A program made the position numbers and the translations under genes. A DNA stretch of 64,000 bases from Chloroflexota bacterium (GTDB lineage: Bacteria; Chloroflexota; Dehalococcoidia; Lucifugimonadales; Lucifugimonadaceae). The notes under the pieces were generated by a model. That model was given only the letters and a program-made list of their open reading frames with translations. It was not told the DNA's origin and made no database searches. Below are positions 42,909-51,380 of the stretch, piece by piece. Numbering within the stretch: position 1 is the stretch's first letter; the number at the start of each line of letters is the position of its first letter. The DNA is taken from assembly GCA_027624075.1 (NCBI GenBank), contig JAQBUH010000009.1, positions 1 through 64,000 on the forward strand. The letters run 5' to 3'.

Positions 42909-43327
42909 CAACATCCCGCGCGCTTACGGTGACCCGACTTTTCAAGTCGCCGCCTGAGGTCGTATACGCAGCGTTTGAAGACCCGGCGAAATGCGCCATG
43001 TGGATGGGTCCCGTGGGCAGCAAGACGGAAGTGCAGAAGCTGGATGTCCGGGAGGGCGGCGCTCTGCTGTTGCTGGTCAGTTTCGACAACGGGATGTCGG
43101 TCCGTCTCTATGGAACCTTCCGGCGGGTCGAGCCGGCGAAGCTCCTTGAGTTCACCTGGGCGATGGAGGGTGATCCAGAGGAAACGGTGGTGACAGTTGA
43201 GTTCGAGCCGCACGGGACAGGCACTGAGCTGGTGCTGACTCATGAGGGGTTGCGCACGACCGAGGAGCGCACTCAGAACGAGGCGGGTTGGAGCGAGTTC
43301 TTCAACAGGCTCGAAGCGGTTCTTTAG
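42905..43327 (+). CDS. SRPBCC (AHSA1-like) protein
   Basis: A 140-residue SRPBCC protein of the AHSA1/CalC-like subgroup, which commonly pairs with ArsR regulators. The opening segment LFKSPPEVVYAAFEDPAKCAMWMGP (quoted as SPPEVVYAAFEDPAKCAMWM) and the later GWSEFFNRLEAVL are typical. It probably binds a small hydrophobic ligand, and in such pairs the SRPBCC protein is the effector partner or target. It overlaps arsR by four bases and precedes a VOC-fold gene, so all three form one operon. Confidence 0.82.
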   Translation: MTTSRALTVTRLFKSPPEVVYAAFEDPAKCAMWMGPVGSKTEVQKLDVREGGALLLLVSFDNGMSVRLYGTFRRVEPAKLLEFTWAMEGDPEETVVTVEFEPHGTGTELVLTHEGLRTTEERTQNEAGWSEFFNRLEAVL

Positions 43328-43447
43328 TCCATGGCCGGCTGGCGGTCAGCCAGTCCGCCGCCCGGATGCCACCTGATAAGCCAGATATTTTCCTGCAATA
43401 AGCAGGGCAGACCAGGCGCGTGCCTGGAGCAAGGAGTGATGCAAGAG

Positions 43448-43819
43448 ATGGCAACGAACGGCAAGGTGTTCCACGTTGAGGTAAAAAGCGGAGACACAGC
43501 GGCGACGAGCGACTTCTTCAAGTCAGCATTCGGCTGGCCGATGATGTCGCCGGGCGGAGGGTTCTTCATGTTCGATACACCGGGCAACTTCGAGGGTCAC
43601 ATCGGCCCGCTCGGAGAAGACCCGGTCGCGTCTACGGTCGCATATATCGAGGTAGATGATGTTGAGGCGGCCGAGATGACGGTTAAGGCGAGCGGTGGCA
43701 AGACGCTTTCACCCATCAGCGAGGCGCCGGGACAGGGCAGGTTCTTCTACTTCAAAGAGCCGGGCGGGTCGGTCTGGGTGGCGTGGGAGCACGCTAAGAC
43801 AGGCGGGCAAGACGGCTGA
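43448..43819 (+). CDS. VOC-fold (glyoxalase-like) protein
   Basis: A protein of about 123 residues in the vicinal-oxygen-chelate superfamily. Conserved features are FHVEVKSGDTAATSDFFKSAFGW (quoted as GDTAATSDFFKSAFGW) and the C-terminal FYFKEPGGSVWVAWE, whose Glu can be a metal ligand. It may be a glyoxalase, dioxygenase or drug-binding protein. Two candidate starts are the ATGs at 43439 and 43448; AAGGAG at 43431-43436 is 2 bases from the first and 11 from the second, so neither is ideal. I chose the second. It is third in the arsR operon. Confidence 0.75.
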   Translation: MATNGKVFHVEVKSGDTAATSDFFKSAFGWPMMSPGGGFFMFDTPGNFEGHIGPLGEDPVASTVAYIEVDDVEAAEMTVKASGGKTLSPISEAPGQGRFFYFKEPGGSVWVAWEHAKTGGQDG

Positions 43820-43899
43820 CCGCGAGCATCGCGTTCAATGACGGCGACGGTCAGCCTGAACAAGGCTGGCTCGTCGCGCTTTGTGCGTTCACCGGGCCG

Positions 43900-46680
43900 T
43901 TAGCCTGTGTTCTTCAGTCCTGCGGCTATTCCGTTGATGGTCAGCAGCAACGCGCGCTCACGCAGCGGGTCCGGGTCCTGGCCGCTCCGTTGCCGGGCAA
44001 GCAGCGAAATCTGCAGGTAGTTCAGCGGGTCGATATATGGAGCGCGTACGCTGAGAGTCCGTTGCAGGACTGGGCTGCGGTCAAGCAGACGTTGCTGCCG
44101 GGTAACCGTCAGCACCTCACGCATCGTCCTGTCGAACTCCGCCCTGACCAGCTCGAACACGTGATGGAGGCCCGGATCGACCAGCGCCTGCACATAGCGC
44201 TCGGCGATCTCCATGTCCGTCTTGGCGAGCGCCATCTCGACATTTGAAACCAGCGTCTGGAAGAAACTCCAGTCTGCGTACATCTGGTCGACAGACGGGC
44301 CGTAGCCGCCCTCACGGGCACGCTCAAGAGCGCTGCCGACTCCGAACCAGCCGGGAACGATTTGGCGGGACTGCGTCCAGCCGAAGACCCACGGGATCGC
44401 CCGCAGGCTGGAAAGCCCCGTGACCTGGCCGCCGCGCCGGGCCGGACGCGATCCGATATTCATCGACCCAAGCTCTTCGACAGGAGTGCTCGACATGAAG
44501 TACTCGACGAAGCCGTCCGTCTCGACAAGGCCGCGATACGCCGCATAGGCGTCGGCCGAGATGCGGTCCATCGTCGCAGTCCACTCATCCAGCTCGGCCA
44601 CGGAGTGGCGCGGCTCTGTGTGGAGCAGGGAAGCCTCGGTCACGGACGAGATCATGAGGTCAAGCTGCGACTGCGCGATGCGGCGGTTTCCGAAGTGGTC
44701 CGAGATCACTTCTCCCTGCTCGGTGATCTTTATCACTCCATTCACGGTGCCTGCCGGCTGGGCGAGGATGGCCTCACGCGTCGGCCCGCCCCCGCGGCCA
44801 ACGGAGCCTCCGCGGCCGTGGAACAGGAATAGCTTGATGCCGTGCCTCGCGGCGCAGCCACGGAGCTCTCGCTGCGCCTTGTACAGCTCCCACTGGGACG
44901 TGGTGATGCCGCCGTCCTTGTTCGAGTCTGAGTAGCCGACCATCACCTCGGCCGAGTCGCCCTGCAGCGCAATGATCTTCCGCACCTCAGGGTCTGACCA
45001 GTAGTCATCCATCACGGTTGCGGCGTTGCGCAGGTCGTCGATCGTCTCAAAGAGCGGGGCCACCCGCAACCGCGCCACGCCCTCAGAGGGAAGCGTCAGG
45101 CCTGCGTCGCGGGAGAGGACGAGCACCGCCTTCATGTCCGCCGCCGAGCGCGTCATCGAGATGATCCATGTGTCCAAGGAGTCAGCGCCGAAGCGGTCCT
45201 GCGCGTCCCGCACCGTCTCCATCACGTCGAGCACCTCGCTGGTGCTCTCAGAGAGTCTCGCCGCGGCGCTGTGGAGCGGTCTCCGGCTGGAGAGCTCGCG
45301 AGAAAGTGCTTTGGAACGCTCATTGGCCGGCAGTTTGCCGAACGAGGCGTCGGTCGAGCCCGACTGGGTCATCAACTCGTCCACCGCCGCGTTCGTCTGC
45401 TCCGAATCCTCTCGCACGTCCATCTGGGCCATCGTGAAGCCGAATGTCTGTACCGCTGTGATGACTCGGCGGAGCGGCCCGCGGGCTACGTTGACGCTGT
45501 GGTTCTGCTCCAGAGAGCGCCGCATGATGTGCAGGTCGTCCAGTAGCTCGCCCGGGTTGGCGTACGCAGAGCCATGCGGCTGCTCCCAGCCACCCGCCAC
45601 CTCCAGCATATTCACCACCCGCTGGAACATGTACGCGCACTTCAGGCGGTAAGGCTCCTCCTCGTCCAGCCGGATGTACTCCTGGTAGACCTCCGGCATC
45701 TTCTCACGGTCGCGCTCAAGCGACGCCCGCAGCTCGTCAGATATCTTGACGATGCGCGTGGACTGGCTCAACTCTGTGGCAAGCGTTCTGATCTTCTCGC
45801 GCAGTCTTCGCAGCGCACGCTGGTTATAGAGGGCGAGCGCTTCCCGGGTCACCTTTGCGGTCACGTTCGGGTTGCCGTCGCGGTCACCGCCTACCCACGT
45901 TCCGAAGCGGAGCGGACTGACAATGTCGCCGGTGTCGATGCCGTGCTCGCGCAACGCCTCGAAGAAGTTCTCAACCGCATTGGCCGTCGTGCCGTCTGAG
46001 AGTAGCTCGAGGTAGAACAGCACGTTGCGGGCCTCATCGACGGGGCCGGGACGGACCTGCCTGAGCTCATCCGTCTGGACTATTCCCTCGATCAGTTCCG
46101 TCATTCGCCTTCGCCAGTGCGAATCCCGTTCTCCCGGACCCGCGCCCGGACTGGCGCCCGACCCGGCTGGCCGCGCAAGCTGGCTCTCCATGCCCTGGAG
46201 CTTGCTCAAGATGGAGCGGCGCGCCGATTCAGTTGGGTGCGCGGTAAACACAGGACGGATATGGACGTCGCTCGCGAACTCTTTAATCTGCTGCAGAGTC
46301 ACGCCAGACGCAAGGGCGCGTTTGATGACTGCGGAGACCTGGAACTCAGGCTGGGTCAGGCCGAGCGGAACGCGGTAGTGCTGCTCAGCGGTGTTGGCGA
46401 TGTGGAAGTAGGTAGTGAAAGCGCGCACGAGCCGGACGATTTCCCATGCAGAGGCGCGGCCGAGCCGGTCCAGCAGCGCTGTTCTGTCTGGCGAGCCGCC
46501 GCCAGTGCCGGCGCTGGATTCGCGGACGAGGCGGGAGTCGAGCCTGACGCTTTCGACCAGCTCGAAAAACTCGTCGCCCCACTGCTCGCGGATCACCTCA
46601 CCCAGGATCTGTCCGAGTTCCCTAATATCCTGGCGCAGCGCCGCGTCATTCGTTTCCCCGCCTGTTTCAGCCTGCGTCAT
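43900..46680 (-). CDS. ppc: Phosphoenolpyruvate carboxylase
   Basis: A 926-residue phosphoenolpyruvate carboxylase, which makes oxaloacetate from PEP and bicarbonate. Signature blocks are VFTAHPTESARRSILSK (about 153-169, the catalytic His region), RFGTWVGGDRDGNPNVT (about 246-262), VMVGYSDSNKDGGI (about 562-575), FHGRGGSVGRGGGPT (about 598-612, the glycine-rich PEP-binding loop) and the C-terminal IRSxTG-like ITINGIAAGLKNTG. Length is normal for bacterial Ppc. It is single and its nearest same-strand neighbour is the MoaDE gene 148 bases upstream. Confidence 0.96.
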   Translation of the reverse strand: MTQAETGGETNDAALRQDIRELGQILGEVIREQWGDEFFELVESVRLDSRLVRESSAGTGGGSPDRTALLDRLGRASAWEIVRLVRAFTTYFHIANTAEQHYRVPLGLTQPEFQVSAVIKRALASGVTLQQIKEFASDVHIRPVFTAHPTESARRSILSKLQGMESQLARPAGSGASPGAGPGERDSHWRRRMTELIEGIVQTDELRQVRPGPVDEARNVLFYLELLSDGTTANAVENFFEALREHGIDTGDIVSPLRFGTWVGGDRDGNPNVTAKVTREALALYNQRALRRLREKIRTLATELSQSTRIVKISDELRASLERDREKMPEVYQEYIRLDEEEPYRLKCAYMFQRVVNMLEVAGGWEQPHGSAYANPGELLDDLHIMRRSLEQNHSVNVARGPLRRVITAVQTFGFTMAQMDVREDSEQTNAAVDELMTQSGSTDASFGKLPANERSKALSRELSSRRPLHSAAARLSESTSEVLDVMETVRDAQDRFGADSLDTWIISMTRSAADMKAVLVLSRDAGLTLPSEGVARLRVAPLFETIDDLRNAATVMDDYWSDPEVRKIIALQGDSAEVMVGYSDSNKDGGITTSQWELYKAQRELRGCAARHGIKLFLFHGRGGSVGRGGGPTREAILAQPAGTVNGVIKITEQGEVISDHFGNRRIAQSQLDLMISSVTEASLLHTEPRHSVAELDEWTATMDRISADAYAAYRGLVETDGFVEYFMSSTPVEELGSMNIGSRPARRGGQVTGLSSLRAIPWVFGWTQSRQIVPGWFGVGSALERAREGGYGPSVDQMYADWSFFQTLVSNVEMALAKTDMEIAERYVQALVDPGLHHVFELVRAEFDRTMREVLTVTRQQRLLDRSPVLQRTLSVRAPYIDPLNYLQISLLARQRSGQDPDPLRERALLLTINGIAAGLKNTG

Positions 46681-46768
46681 GCAACAATCTGCCTCGTGCT
46701 GTCAGCCAGCTTTGCCAGCGTTAATTGGACGGTTTACCTCGGTCAGAACCGGTACACGCGCCCAGATC

Positions 46769-46795
46769 GGTCAAGGCGGCCAAAGCGGCCAACAT
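46769..46795. repeat. 9-bp quasi-repeat GGCCAA
   Basis: GGTCAAGGC, GGCCAAAGC, GGCCAACAT in tandem, in the spacer between ppc and moaDE. Confidence 0.55.
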
Positions 46796-46827
46796 GGCAC
46801 GCACGCGGCCACAATCTCAAGGCTGCC

Positions 46828-47568
46828 TCACCTGCCGGGGCCGCCGCCGGGTGTCTCGCCGATCCATACGTCACCGCCCTCGAAGAACTCCTTCTTCCAG
46901 ATGGGGACGATCTCCTTCAAGCGGTCGACGAAGTAAAGAGCGGCCTCGAAGGCCGGCTTGCGGTGCGGCGCGCCGACCGCCACCACCATGCTCGTCTCCC
47001 CGATATCCACCCTGCCGGTGCGGTGAGCGACAGCCACTCTGCCAATCTCCCACCGCTCCTTCATCTCTGCGATGATCGTGTTGATCTGCTCGTCCGCCAT
47101 CGGGCGGAAAGCCTCGTACTCCAGGTAATCGACCCTGCGCCCATCGTTGTGGTCGCGGGTGACTCCGAGGAAGGTGACCACCGCGCCGTCACGGTCGGTT
47201 GTGACGTGCCGTGTGAGCGGCTCAGGGTCGAGCGGATCGCTGGTGATGATGACGCTCTGAAACTGCTCAGGGAGGCCGTTCTGGCCAGTGTGGCCGGGTT
47301 TTTCACCCGCGCCGCCACTAACGGGCGGGATCATGGCAAGCTCGTCGCCGTCCGAGATGGCGTGGTCAGCATCGACGTACTCACGGTTGAGGGCGAGCAT
47401 GATGTGCCCGCGGCTCTGGAGGCCGCCTTCGACGGTCCTGGAAGCGGCGTCGATGGCGTCCTGGACGGTTGCGCCCGTGCCGCCCGGGTTATCGGGGAGC
47501 GTGACGACTATTGAGTTGGTCCTGGCCCGTTCGCGCAGGCCGGCGAAGAGGCGGACGGTGACTTGCAT
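46828..47568 (-). CDS. Fused MoaD-MoaE molybdopterin synthase
   Basis: A 246-residue fusion of the two molybdopterin synthase subunits. Residues 1-86 are MoaD-like, a ubiquitin-fold sulfur carrier ending in DELAMIPPVSGG (75-86). Residues about 105-246 are MoaE-like, with FLGVTRD, VDYLEYEAF, VAHRTG and the catalytic KKEFFEGGDVWIG. Normally MoaD ends in a free C-terminal Gly-Gly that is thiocarboxylated. Here the Gly-Gly is internal, followed by an 18-residue linker coded partly by 9-bp repeats. Similar MoaX fusions are known in mycobacteria and are cleaved after the Gly-Gly. The product would supply molybdopterin for the CoxL-type enzyme in this window. Confidence 0.88.
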   Translation of the reverse strand: MQVTVRLFAGLRERARTNSIVVTLPDNPGGTGATVQDAIDAASRTVEGGLQSRGHIMLALNREYVDADHAISDGDELAMIPPVSGGAGEKPGHTGQNGLPEQFQSVIITSDPLDPEPLTRHVTTDRDGAVVTFLGVTRDHNDGRRVDYLEYEAFRPMADEQINTIIAEMKERWEIGRVAVAHRTGRVDIGETSMVVAVGAPHRKPAFEAALYFVDRLKEIVPIWKKEFFEGGDVWIGETPGGGPGR

Positions 47569-47689
47569 TCGGGTGAGCCGGGTTTATTGGAGATGGCGAG
47601 ACCGTGTGAGACGTTCATCGCCTCCAATATACGATGCAGAGGCGAGCGACGCGCAGGGGTGCGCTGTTTGGGCGGCCGCGCACTCAGGA

Positions 47690-48120
47690 AAACAGCGGTC
47701 TTCGGCACGGTTGAGCGCGGCGGTGACATTCGCACGATGGCGGTAGAGCAGAGCGATGAGAAAGCGAAGGAACTCAAGCACATCACGCTCAGCAATCTTG
47801 AGTTGAGCAAGACTCACTTGATGACAGACGTACACAGTGCGACCCGCACCATCAAGGGTGTCGTGAGGCATGACGTGATTAACCACGAGATTGCCTACGT
47901 AGAGGGCAACGTACACACACAGAACATCGAATCGTTCTGGTCACTGCTCAAGCGTGGCATGTTCGGCACGTTCCACCACGTCAGCCGTCACAGACTACCG
48001 ATGTACCTGAGCGAGTTTGAGTACAGGTTCAATCAGCGGAAGGTTTCGGACGGCGAGCGGTTTGATGCTCTGATCAGCCGGACATGTGGCCGTCTTCGCT
48101 GGAACTTTCGTCGACATTAG
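47690..48120 (+). pseudogene. IS1595-type transposase remnant
   Basis: The C-terminal part of an IS1595-family (ISXO2-like) DDE transposase. Recognisable are TAVFGTVERGGDIR, YVEGNVHTQNIESFWSLLKRG (quoted as GNVHTQNIESFWSLLKRG), FHHVSRHRLPMYLSEFEYRFN (quoted as YLSEFEYRFNQRK) and DGERFDALI. The N-terminal zinc-ribbon part is missing; the frame in front of 47690 is not transposase-like. The element is therefore truncated and inactive. It sits beside a toxin-type operon, which points to an accessory islet. Confidence 0.75.
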
Positions 48121-48168
48121 GGATAGGCTGGGATAAAGCGTCCATTGCCTCATCGAAGGAGAGGGGAT

Positions 48169-48189
48169 GTAGCGATGTAGAGTCGCTAC
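48169..48189. repeat. 7-bp hairpin near mazF stop
   Basis: GTAGCGA, 7-base loop, TCGCTAC, 24 bases after the mazF stop. No T-run follows on the minus strand, so terminator function is doubtful. Confidence 0.3.
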
Positions 48190-48212
48190 GGCGACCAAGA
48201 TGTTTTAGTCTC

Positions 48213-48566
48213 TTAAAGGCCAAGTATCTGCCTCAACGACTGTTTTACAGCGTCAAAATCATGGGCGGACAGTGTTCCATAACGGCGTTCGACAGCACTC
48301 TGAGGTATCGTCTGAATCACACCCTTGGCGACTGTCGCCATGTTCAATCCTGCCGCGCTCCAGTCCACCAACGGGTAGTCACCATAGTATCCGCCAGCGC
48401 GTGTAGACAAAGGCATCATGACAGCATCAGCGCGGGAAGTATGGTAGTTGCTGTCTGTGAGGATGACTGCCGGTCGGCGTTTGGTTCCAGTCTGTGACGT
48501 AAATACGAATCTGACGGATACAACCGCGCCAGGTTCACATAGTGTCGAAGATGGCGTCGTCATCAT
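48213..48566 (-). CDS. MazF/PemK-type endoribonuclease toxin
   Basis: A 117-residue MazF/PemK-family protein. It starts with EPGAVVSVRF and QTGTKRRPAVILTD (about 25-38), the characteristic Arg-Pro-Ala loop, and carries the IQTIPQSAVERRYGTLS segment near the end. The family cuts mRNA at short sequences and is neutralised by a small antitoxin. The gene overlaps the preceding small acidic ORF by 32 bases, the usual arrangement of such pairs. The start may be the ATG at 48566 or the one right after it. Confidence 0.82.
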   Translation of the reverse strand: MMTTPSSTLCEPGAVVSVRFVFTSQTGTKRRPAVILTDSNYHTSRADAVMMPLSTRAGGYYGDYPLVDWSAAGLNMATVAKGVIQTIPQSAVERRYGTLSAHDFDAVKQSLRQILGL

Positions 48567-48786
48567 TGTCCCAAATACGCGCTAGAACAGGGTATTCTTC
48601 TTCCGTCAACGCTACTTCCGGTTGGATCAACGTCATGATCATGAATCCCTGCCCGACCACAGTTTCATATGGGTCGTTAGCAGCCATATTAGCGACACTC
48701 ACATCGAAACTCTGTAAATACGGAAATTCTACAGGGGGCTGCTGTTCTCGATTTTCCTTCGAGTGTTCAATTGGTGCTAGAGTCAT
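48535..48786 (-). CDS. Small acidic protein, probable antitoxin
   Basis: An 83-residue protein with a strongly acidic C-terminus (EEEYPVLARIWDNDDDAIFDTM, quoted as ARIWDNDDDAIFDTM). It has no recognisable DNA-binding domain. Its position, overlapping the MazF-type gene by 32 bases, suggests it is the cognate antitoxin; the acidic, aromatic tail resembles those of MazE-type antitoxins that block the MazF RNA groove. This is inference from context. It overlaps the upstream DUF6941-like gene by 20 bases. Confidence 0.65.
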   Translation of the reverse strand: MTLAPIEHSKENREQQPPVEFPYLQSFDVSVANMAANDPYETVVGQGFMIMTLIQPEVALTEEEYPVLARIWDNDDDAIFDTM

Positions 48787-49213
48787 CGGGACGTACCTCT
48801 GCTTGAGTAACTAGATTCACTCTCAATGAAATATCTCGCTTGTGGTCGGTGTCGATGGAGATGGCAAATTTATATAGACCGGGCTGTGGGAACTGGAGTG
48901 CCGGAAATCTAGAGATCACATTGAAGCTAGGTGTCACACCGGCCTCGGTCGGCCGGTTGATAGTGATCTGTTGCTCCCCCGCAAGTAGTTGCCGACCATC
49001 GGCATCGACCAACTGAATACGGAGTAAGCGCGGCTGCTCGACCTCAGTAATGTTCGCTTCGAGATGCATGACCAAGTAGGGTGATAGAACCTGCGCGGGC
49101 ATCTGCCGCGTCTTGACTTGGTCCCAAATACCCATCACGTTCAGCTTCCCTTCAGCCGAAACGCTAGCGAAGTCCGCCAAGACAGCCAGTGTGATCTCCA
49201 TGTCAATCGGCAT
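48767..49213 (-). CDS. DUF6941-like protein upstream of toxin unit
   Basis: A 148-residue protein that opens MPIDMEITLAVLADFASVSAEGKLNVMGIWD, quoted as LAVLADFASVSAEGKLNVMG, a pattern typical of DUF6941-type proteins, a beta-rich cytosolic family of unknown function. The frame extends to a GTG at 49255, but the ATG at 49213 is closer to the family start. Its stop overlaps the antitoxin-like gene by 20 bases, so all three genes form a translationally coupled operon. Its role, such as transcriptional control or an added antitoxin function, is unknown. Confidence 0.55.
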   Translation of the reverse strand: MPIDMEITLAVLADFASVSAEGKLNVMGIWDQVKTRQMPAQVLSPYLVMHLEANITEVEQPRLLRIQLVDADGRQLLAGEQQITINRPTEAGVTPSFNVISRFPALQFPQPGLYKFAISIDTDHKRDISLRVNLVTQAEVRPDDSSTN

Positions 49214-49484
49214 TGTGGTAGCGACTTTCCTCAGAGTCAAGTGTACGACCCTCACGTTGTCTGCACATTACCGGCTTGGCCGATGTGCTCATGGTATGCC
49301 CACCACCCAAACCCCCCATCTTTGACATGCGCTCTGGCGCACAACTAGAATTAGGGGTCGAGATTTGACGACCGTGGGCAGATGCCGCTCAAACCTGTCT
49401 GCCCTGTCTAAAGGTAGACTGACAGATAGACGATAGCGGCGCCCCAACACGCCCCCGAACCCGCTCGATGGAGCTTCCCAACTT

Positions 49485-49751
49485 ATGGTCCGTATCCGAC
49501 TTCGCAGAATCGGCGCCCGCCACCGCCCGTTCTACCGCATTGTGGTGGCAGACCAGCGCTCTGCCCGCAACGGCAAGGTGATCGAGCAGATCGGCACCTA
49601 CGACCCGATGGCAGACCCGCCGGTCATTACGATCAATGAAGACTCTGCGGTGAAGTGGGTGCGCCAGGGAGCACAGCCGTCCGAGGCGGTCGCGCACATG
49701 CTGAAGACCCGCGGCATCCTTGACAAGGCAAAGGCCCCGGCAATTGCCTGA
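49485..49751 (+). CDS. rpsP: 30S ribosomal protein S16
   Basis: An 88-residue ribosomal protein S16, a 30S assembly protein. Diagnostic are MVRIRLRRIGARHRPFYRIVVAD (quoted as RLRRIGARHRPFYRIVV), VIEQIGTYDPM and the WVRQGAQPSEAV segment. Length normal. It is followed within 10 bases, or overlapped, by the KH-domain gene khpA, as in the common rpsP-khpA-rimM-trmD-rplS order; here trmD-rplS lie in a separate place. Confidence 0.97.
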   Translation: MVRIRLRRIGARHRPFYRIVVADQRSARNGKVIEQIGTYDPMADPPVITINEDSAVKWVRQGAQPSEAVAHMLKTRGILDKAKAPAIA

Positions 49752-50133
49752 GACCTCTGACAGGGATGAGTTCGAACAGCAGCAGGCGCCATTCGCTGGA
49801 CCTGGCGGTGACTCAGACGAGGACTTTGGTGACGCGGACTCAGGCAAATCTGCCGTGACGCATCTCCAGGTGCCGGAGATCTCCGGGTCTGACGACCACT
49901 CTCCGCTCAAAGACATGGTGGAGTACGTGGCTCGGGCGTTAACGTCGAACCCGGACGCTGTGAAGGTCACCGAAGAGGACGACGGCAACCGGACGGTGTT
50001 TCGCCTGAGCGTCGATGAGAAGGACAAGGGCAAGGTCATCGGCCGTGACGGCAGAGTCGCCCAGTCCATCCGTGCGCTGCTGCGCGTCGCCGCAACCAAG
50101 GCCGGCACACGGATCACGCTCGAGATCGACTAG
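49744..50133 (+). CDS. khpA: KH-domain RNA-binding protein KhpA
   Basis: A protein of about 129 residues ending in a single KH domain (about 60-129) with MVEYVARALTSNPDAVKV and the GKVIGRDGRVAQSIRALLR loop, the GxxG RNA-binding motif. KhpA proteins pair with KhpB and bind RNA. An unusual acidic, disordered N-terminal extension of about 57 residues precedes it. The TTG at 49744 overlaps the rpsP stop and is one possible start; the ATG at 49915 would give a standard short KhpA. The position after rpsP is typical. Confidence 0.75.
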   Translation: MPETSDRDEFEQQQAPFAGPGGDSDEDFGDADSGKSAVTHLQVPEISGSDDHSPLKDMVEYVARALTSNPDAVKVTEEDDGNRTVFRLSVDEKDKGKVIGRDGRVAQSIRALLRVAATKAGTRITLEID

Positions 50134-50193
50134 CGGCCGGCGAAGTCCACTCGTCATCGGCCAACGCTGGCATAGTCGCTGCTATGGCGCCGG

Positions 50194-50643
50194 CTACTTC
50201 CGGGCAGCCACCATCTGCTTCTCAACGTTCTGGACGAACTGCTTCATCAGCGAGTTCGCAACGTTGTGCACCATTCGCTGCCCGACCCGTGCCAGGAGAC
50301 CGCCAACTGAGGCTTCGCCATCGACGTTGACGACGGTCACGCCGTCTCCCGCCTCAGAGAGCTTGAGCTTTCCATCACCCTTCAGCCAGCCTGCGGCGCC
50401 TTTGCCGTCGACCAGCATGCGGTAGCTCTCCGGCTCAACCTTGTCTTCGACCGCAACAGAGCCGCTGAACTTGCCGCGGATCATGCCGAAGCCCACGCTC
50501 ATCTCCGCGCGGTAACGGTCAGGTCCCTCGACTATCAGCCGGTCTGTGCCGGGAATCGCCTTTTCAAGCGTGCCAGGGTCGTTCAGGACGTTCCAGACCT
50601 CCTGTCTCGTGCCCTTTAGCCTGTACTCTCCGGTGATCTCCAA
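50194..50643 (-). CDS. coxG: CoxG-like SRPBCC protein
   Basis: A 149-residue SRPBCC protein of the CoxG group, which occurs with aerobic CO dehydrogenase clusters and may help membrane attachment or maturation of the enzyme. The start MEITGEYRLKGTRQEVWNVLNDPGTLEKAIPG (quoted as RQEVWNVLNDPGTLEKAIPG) is diagnostic. It faces away from coxS, 260 bases apart, in the divergent arrangement seen in some such clusters. Start ATG 50643. Confidence 0.85.
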   Translation of the reverse strand: MEITGEYRLKGTRQEVWNVLNDPGTLEKAIPGTDRLIVEGPDRYRAEMSVGFGMIRGKFSGSVAVEDKVEPESYRMLVDGKGAAGWLKGDGKLKLSEAGDGVTVVNVDGEASVGGLLARVGQRMVHNVANSLMKQFVQNVEKQMVAARK

Positions 50644-50903
50644 CCTTGTTCTCCTTGGTTAACTCGGGGCATCTTGGCCCGACTGGCGCCAGATCATACG
50701 TTTTGACGCGTCTTAACCTGGTTCTGTTGCAGTATTCGTAGCCAGGCTTCTAAACCGTGTCTTCTCCGGCCCTGAATGAGGCGGGACAGCGGCCGTCAAT
50801 CTTATTGCCAAGCTGTTTGTCTCGTGGTAAACGTAGGCCGGATGCTACAACACCTCTGCTCTTTTTTGCCGGAACTGGCACTGGCGCCACGGGAGTATCA
50901 CCT

Positions 50904-51380
50904 ATGCCTACAACGATCACTGTAACCGTGAACGGCACCACGCGGACAAACGAAGTCGATGAGCGGCTTCTTCTCGTCCAGTACCTGCGTGAGGTCCAGA
51001 ATCTGACAGGCACTCACATCGGGTGCGACACAAGCAATTGCGGAGCGTGCACGGTCCATCTCAATGGCAAGGCCGTCAAGTCTTGCACCGTATTCGCCGT
51101 GCAGGCAGACGGCGGCACGGTGAAAACAGTGGAGGGACTGGCGTCGAACGGCGTCATGCACCCGATGCAAGCGGCGTTCAAGGAGAAGCACGGGCTGCAG
51201 TGCGGCTTCTGCACGCCGGGCATGATCATGACGTCAATAGAGCTGCTCGAGCGGAACCCGAATCCGTCCGAGGCCGAGATCAGGCGAGGCATTCGCGGCA
51301 ACCTGTGCCGCTGCACCGGCTACCACAACATTGTTGAGGCGGTGAAGTTCGCAGCCGCTGGCACCGGGGGGAAGAAGTAA
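50904..51380 (+). CDS. coxS: CoxS-type [2Fe-2S] subunit
   Basis: A 158-residue small subunit of a molybdenum hydroxylase. The N-terminal plant-type cluster is bound by Cys41, Cys46, Cys49 and Cys61 ([10 protein letters not shown]), and the C-terminal helical cluster by CGFCTPGM and NLCRCTGY. It passes electrons from the molybdenum site to FAD. The reading to 50757 is rejected because the ATG at 50904 has GGGAG eight bases before it and gives the right length. Its stop overlaps the coxL start (TAATG). Confidence 0.94.
   Translation: MPTTITVTVNGTTRTNEVDERLLLVQYLREVQNLTGTHIGCDTSNCGACTVHLNGKAVKSCTVFAVQADGGTVKTVEGLASNGVMHPMQAAFKEKHGLQCGFCTPGMIMTSIELLERNPNPSEAEIRRGIRGNLCRCTGYHNIVEAVKFAAAGTGGKK

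Noticed and set aside
47563-47690. N-terminal part of the transposase ORF
   Set aside because: This stretch overlaps the moaDE start and does not resemble the transposase; only the part after about 47690 does.
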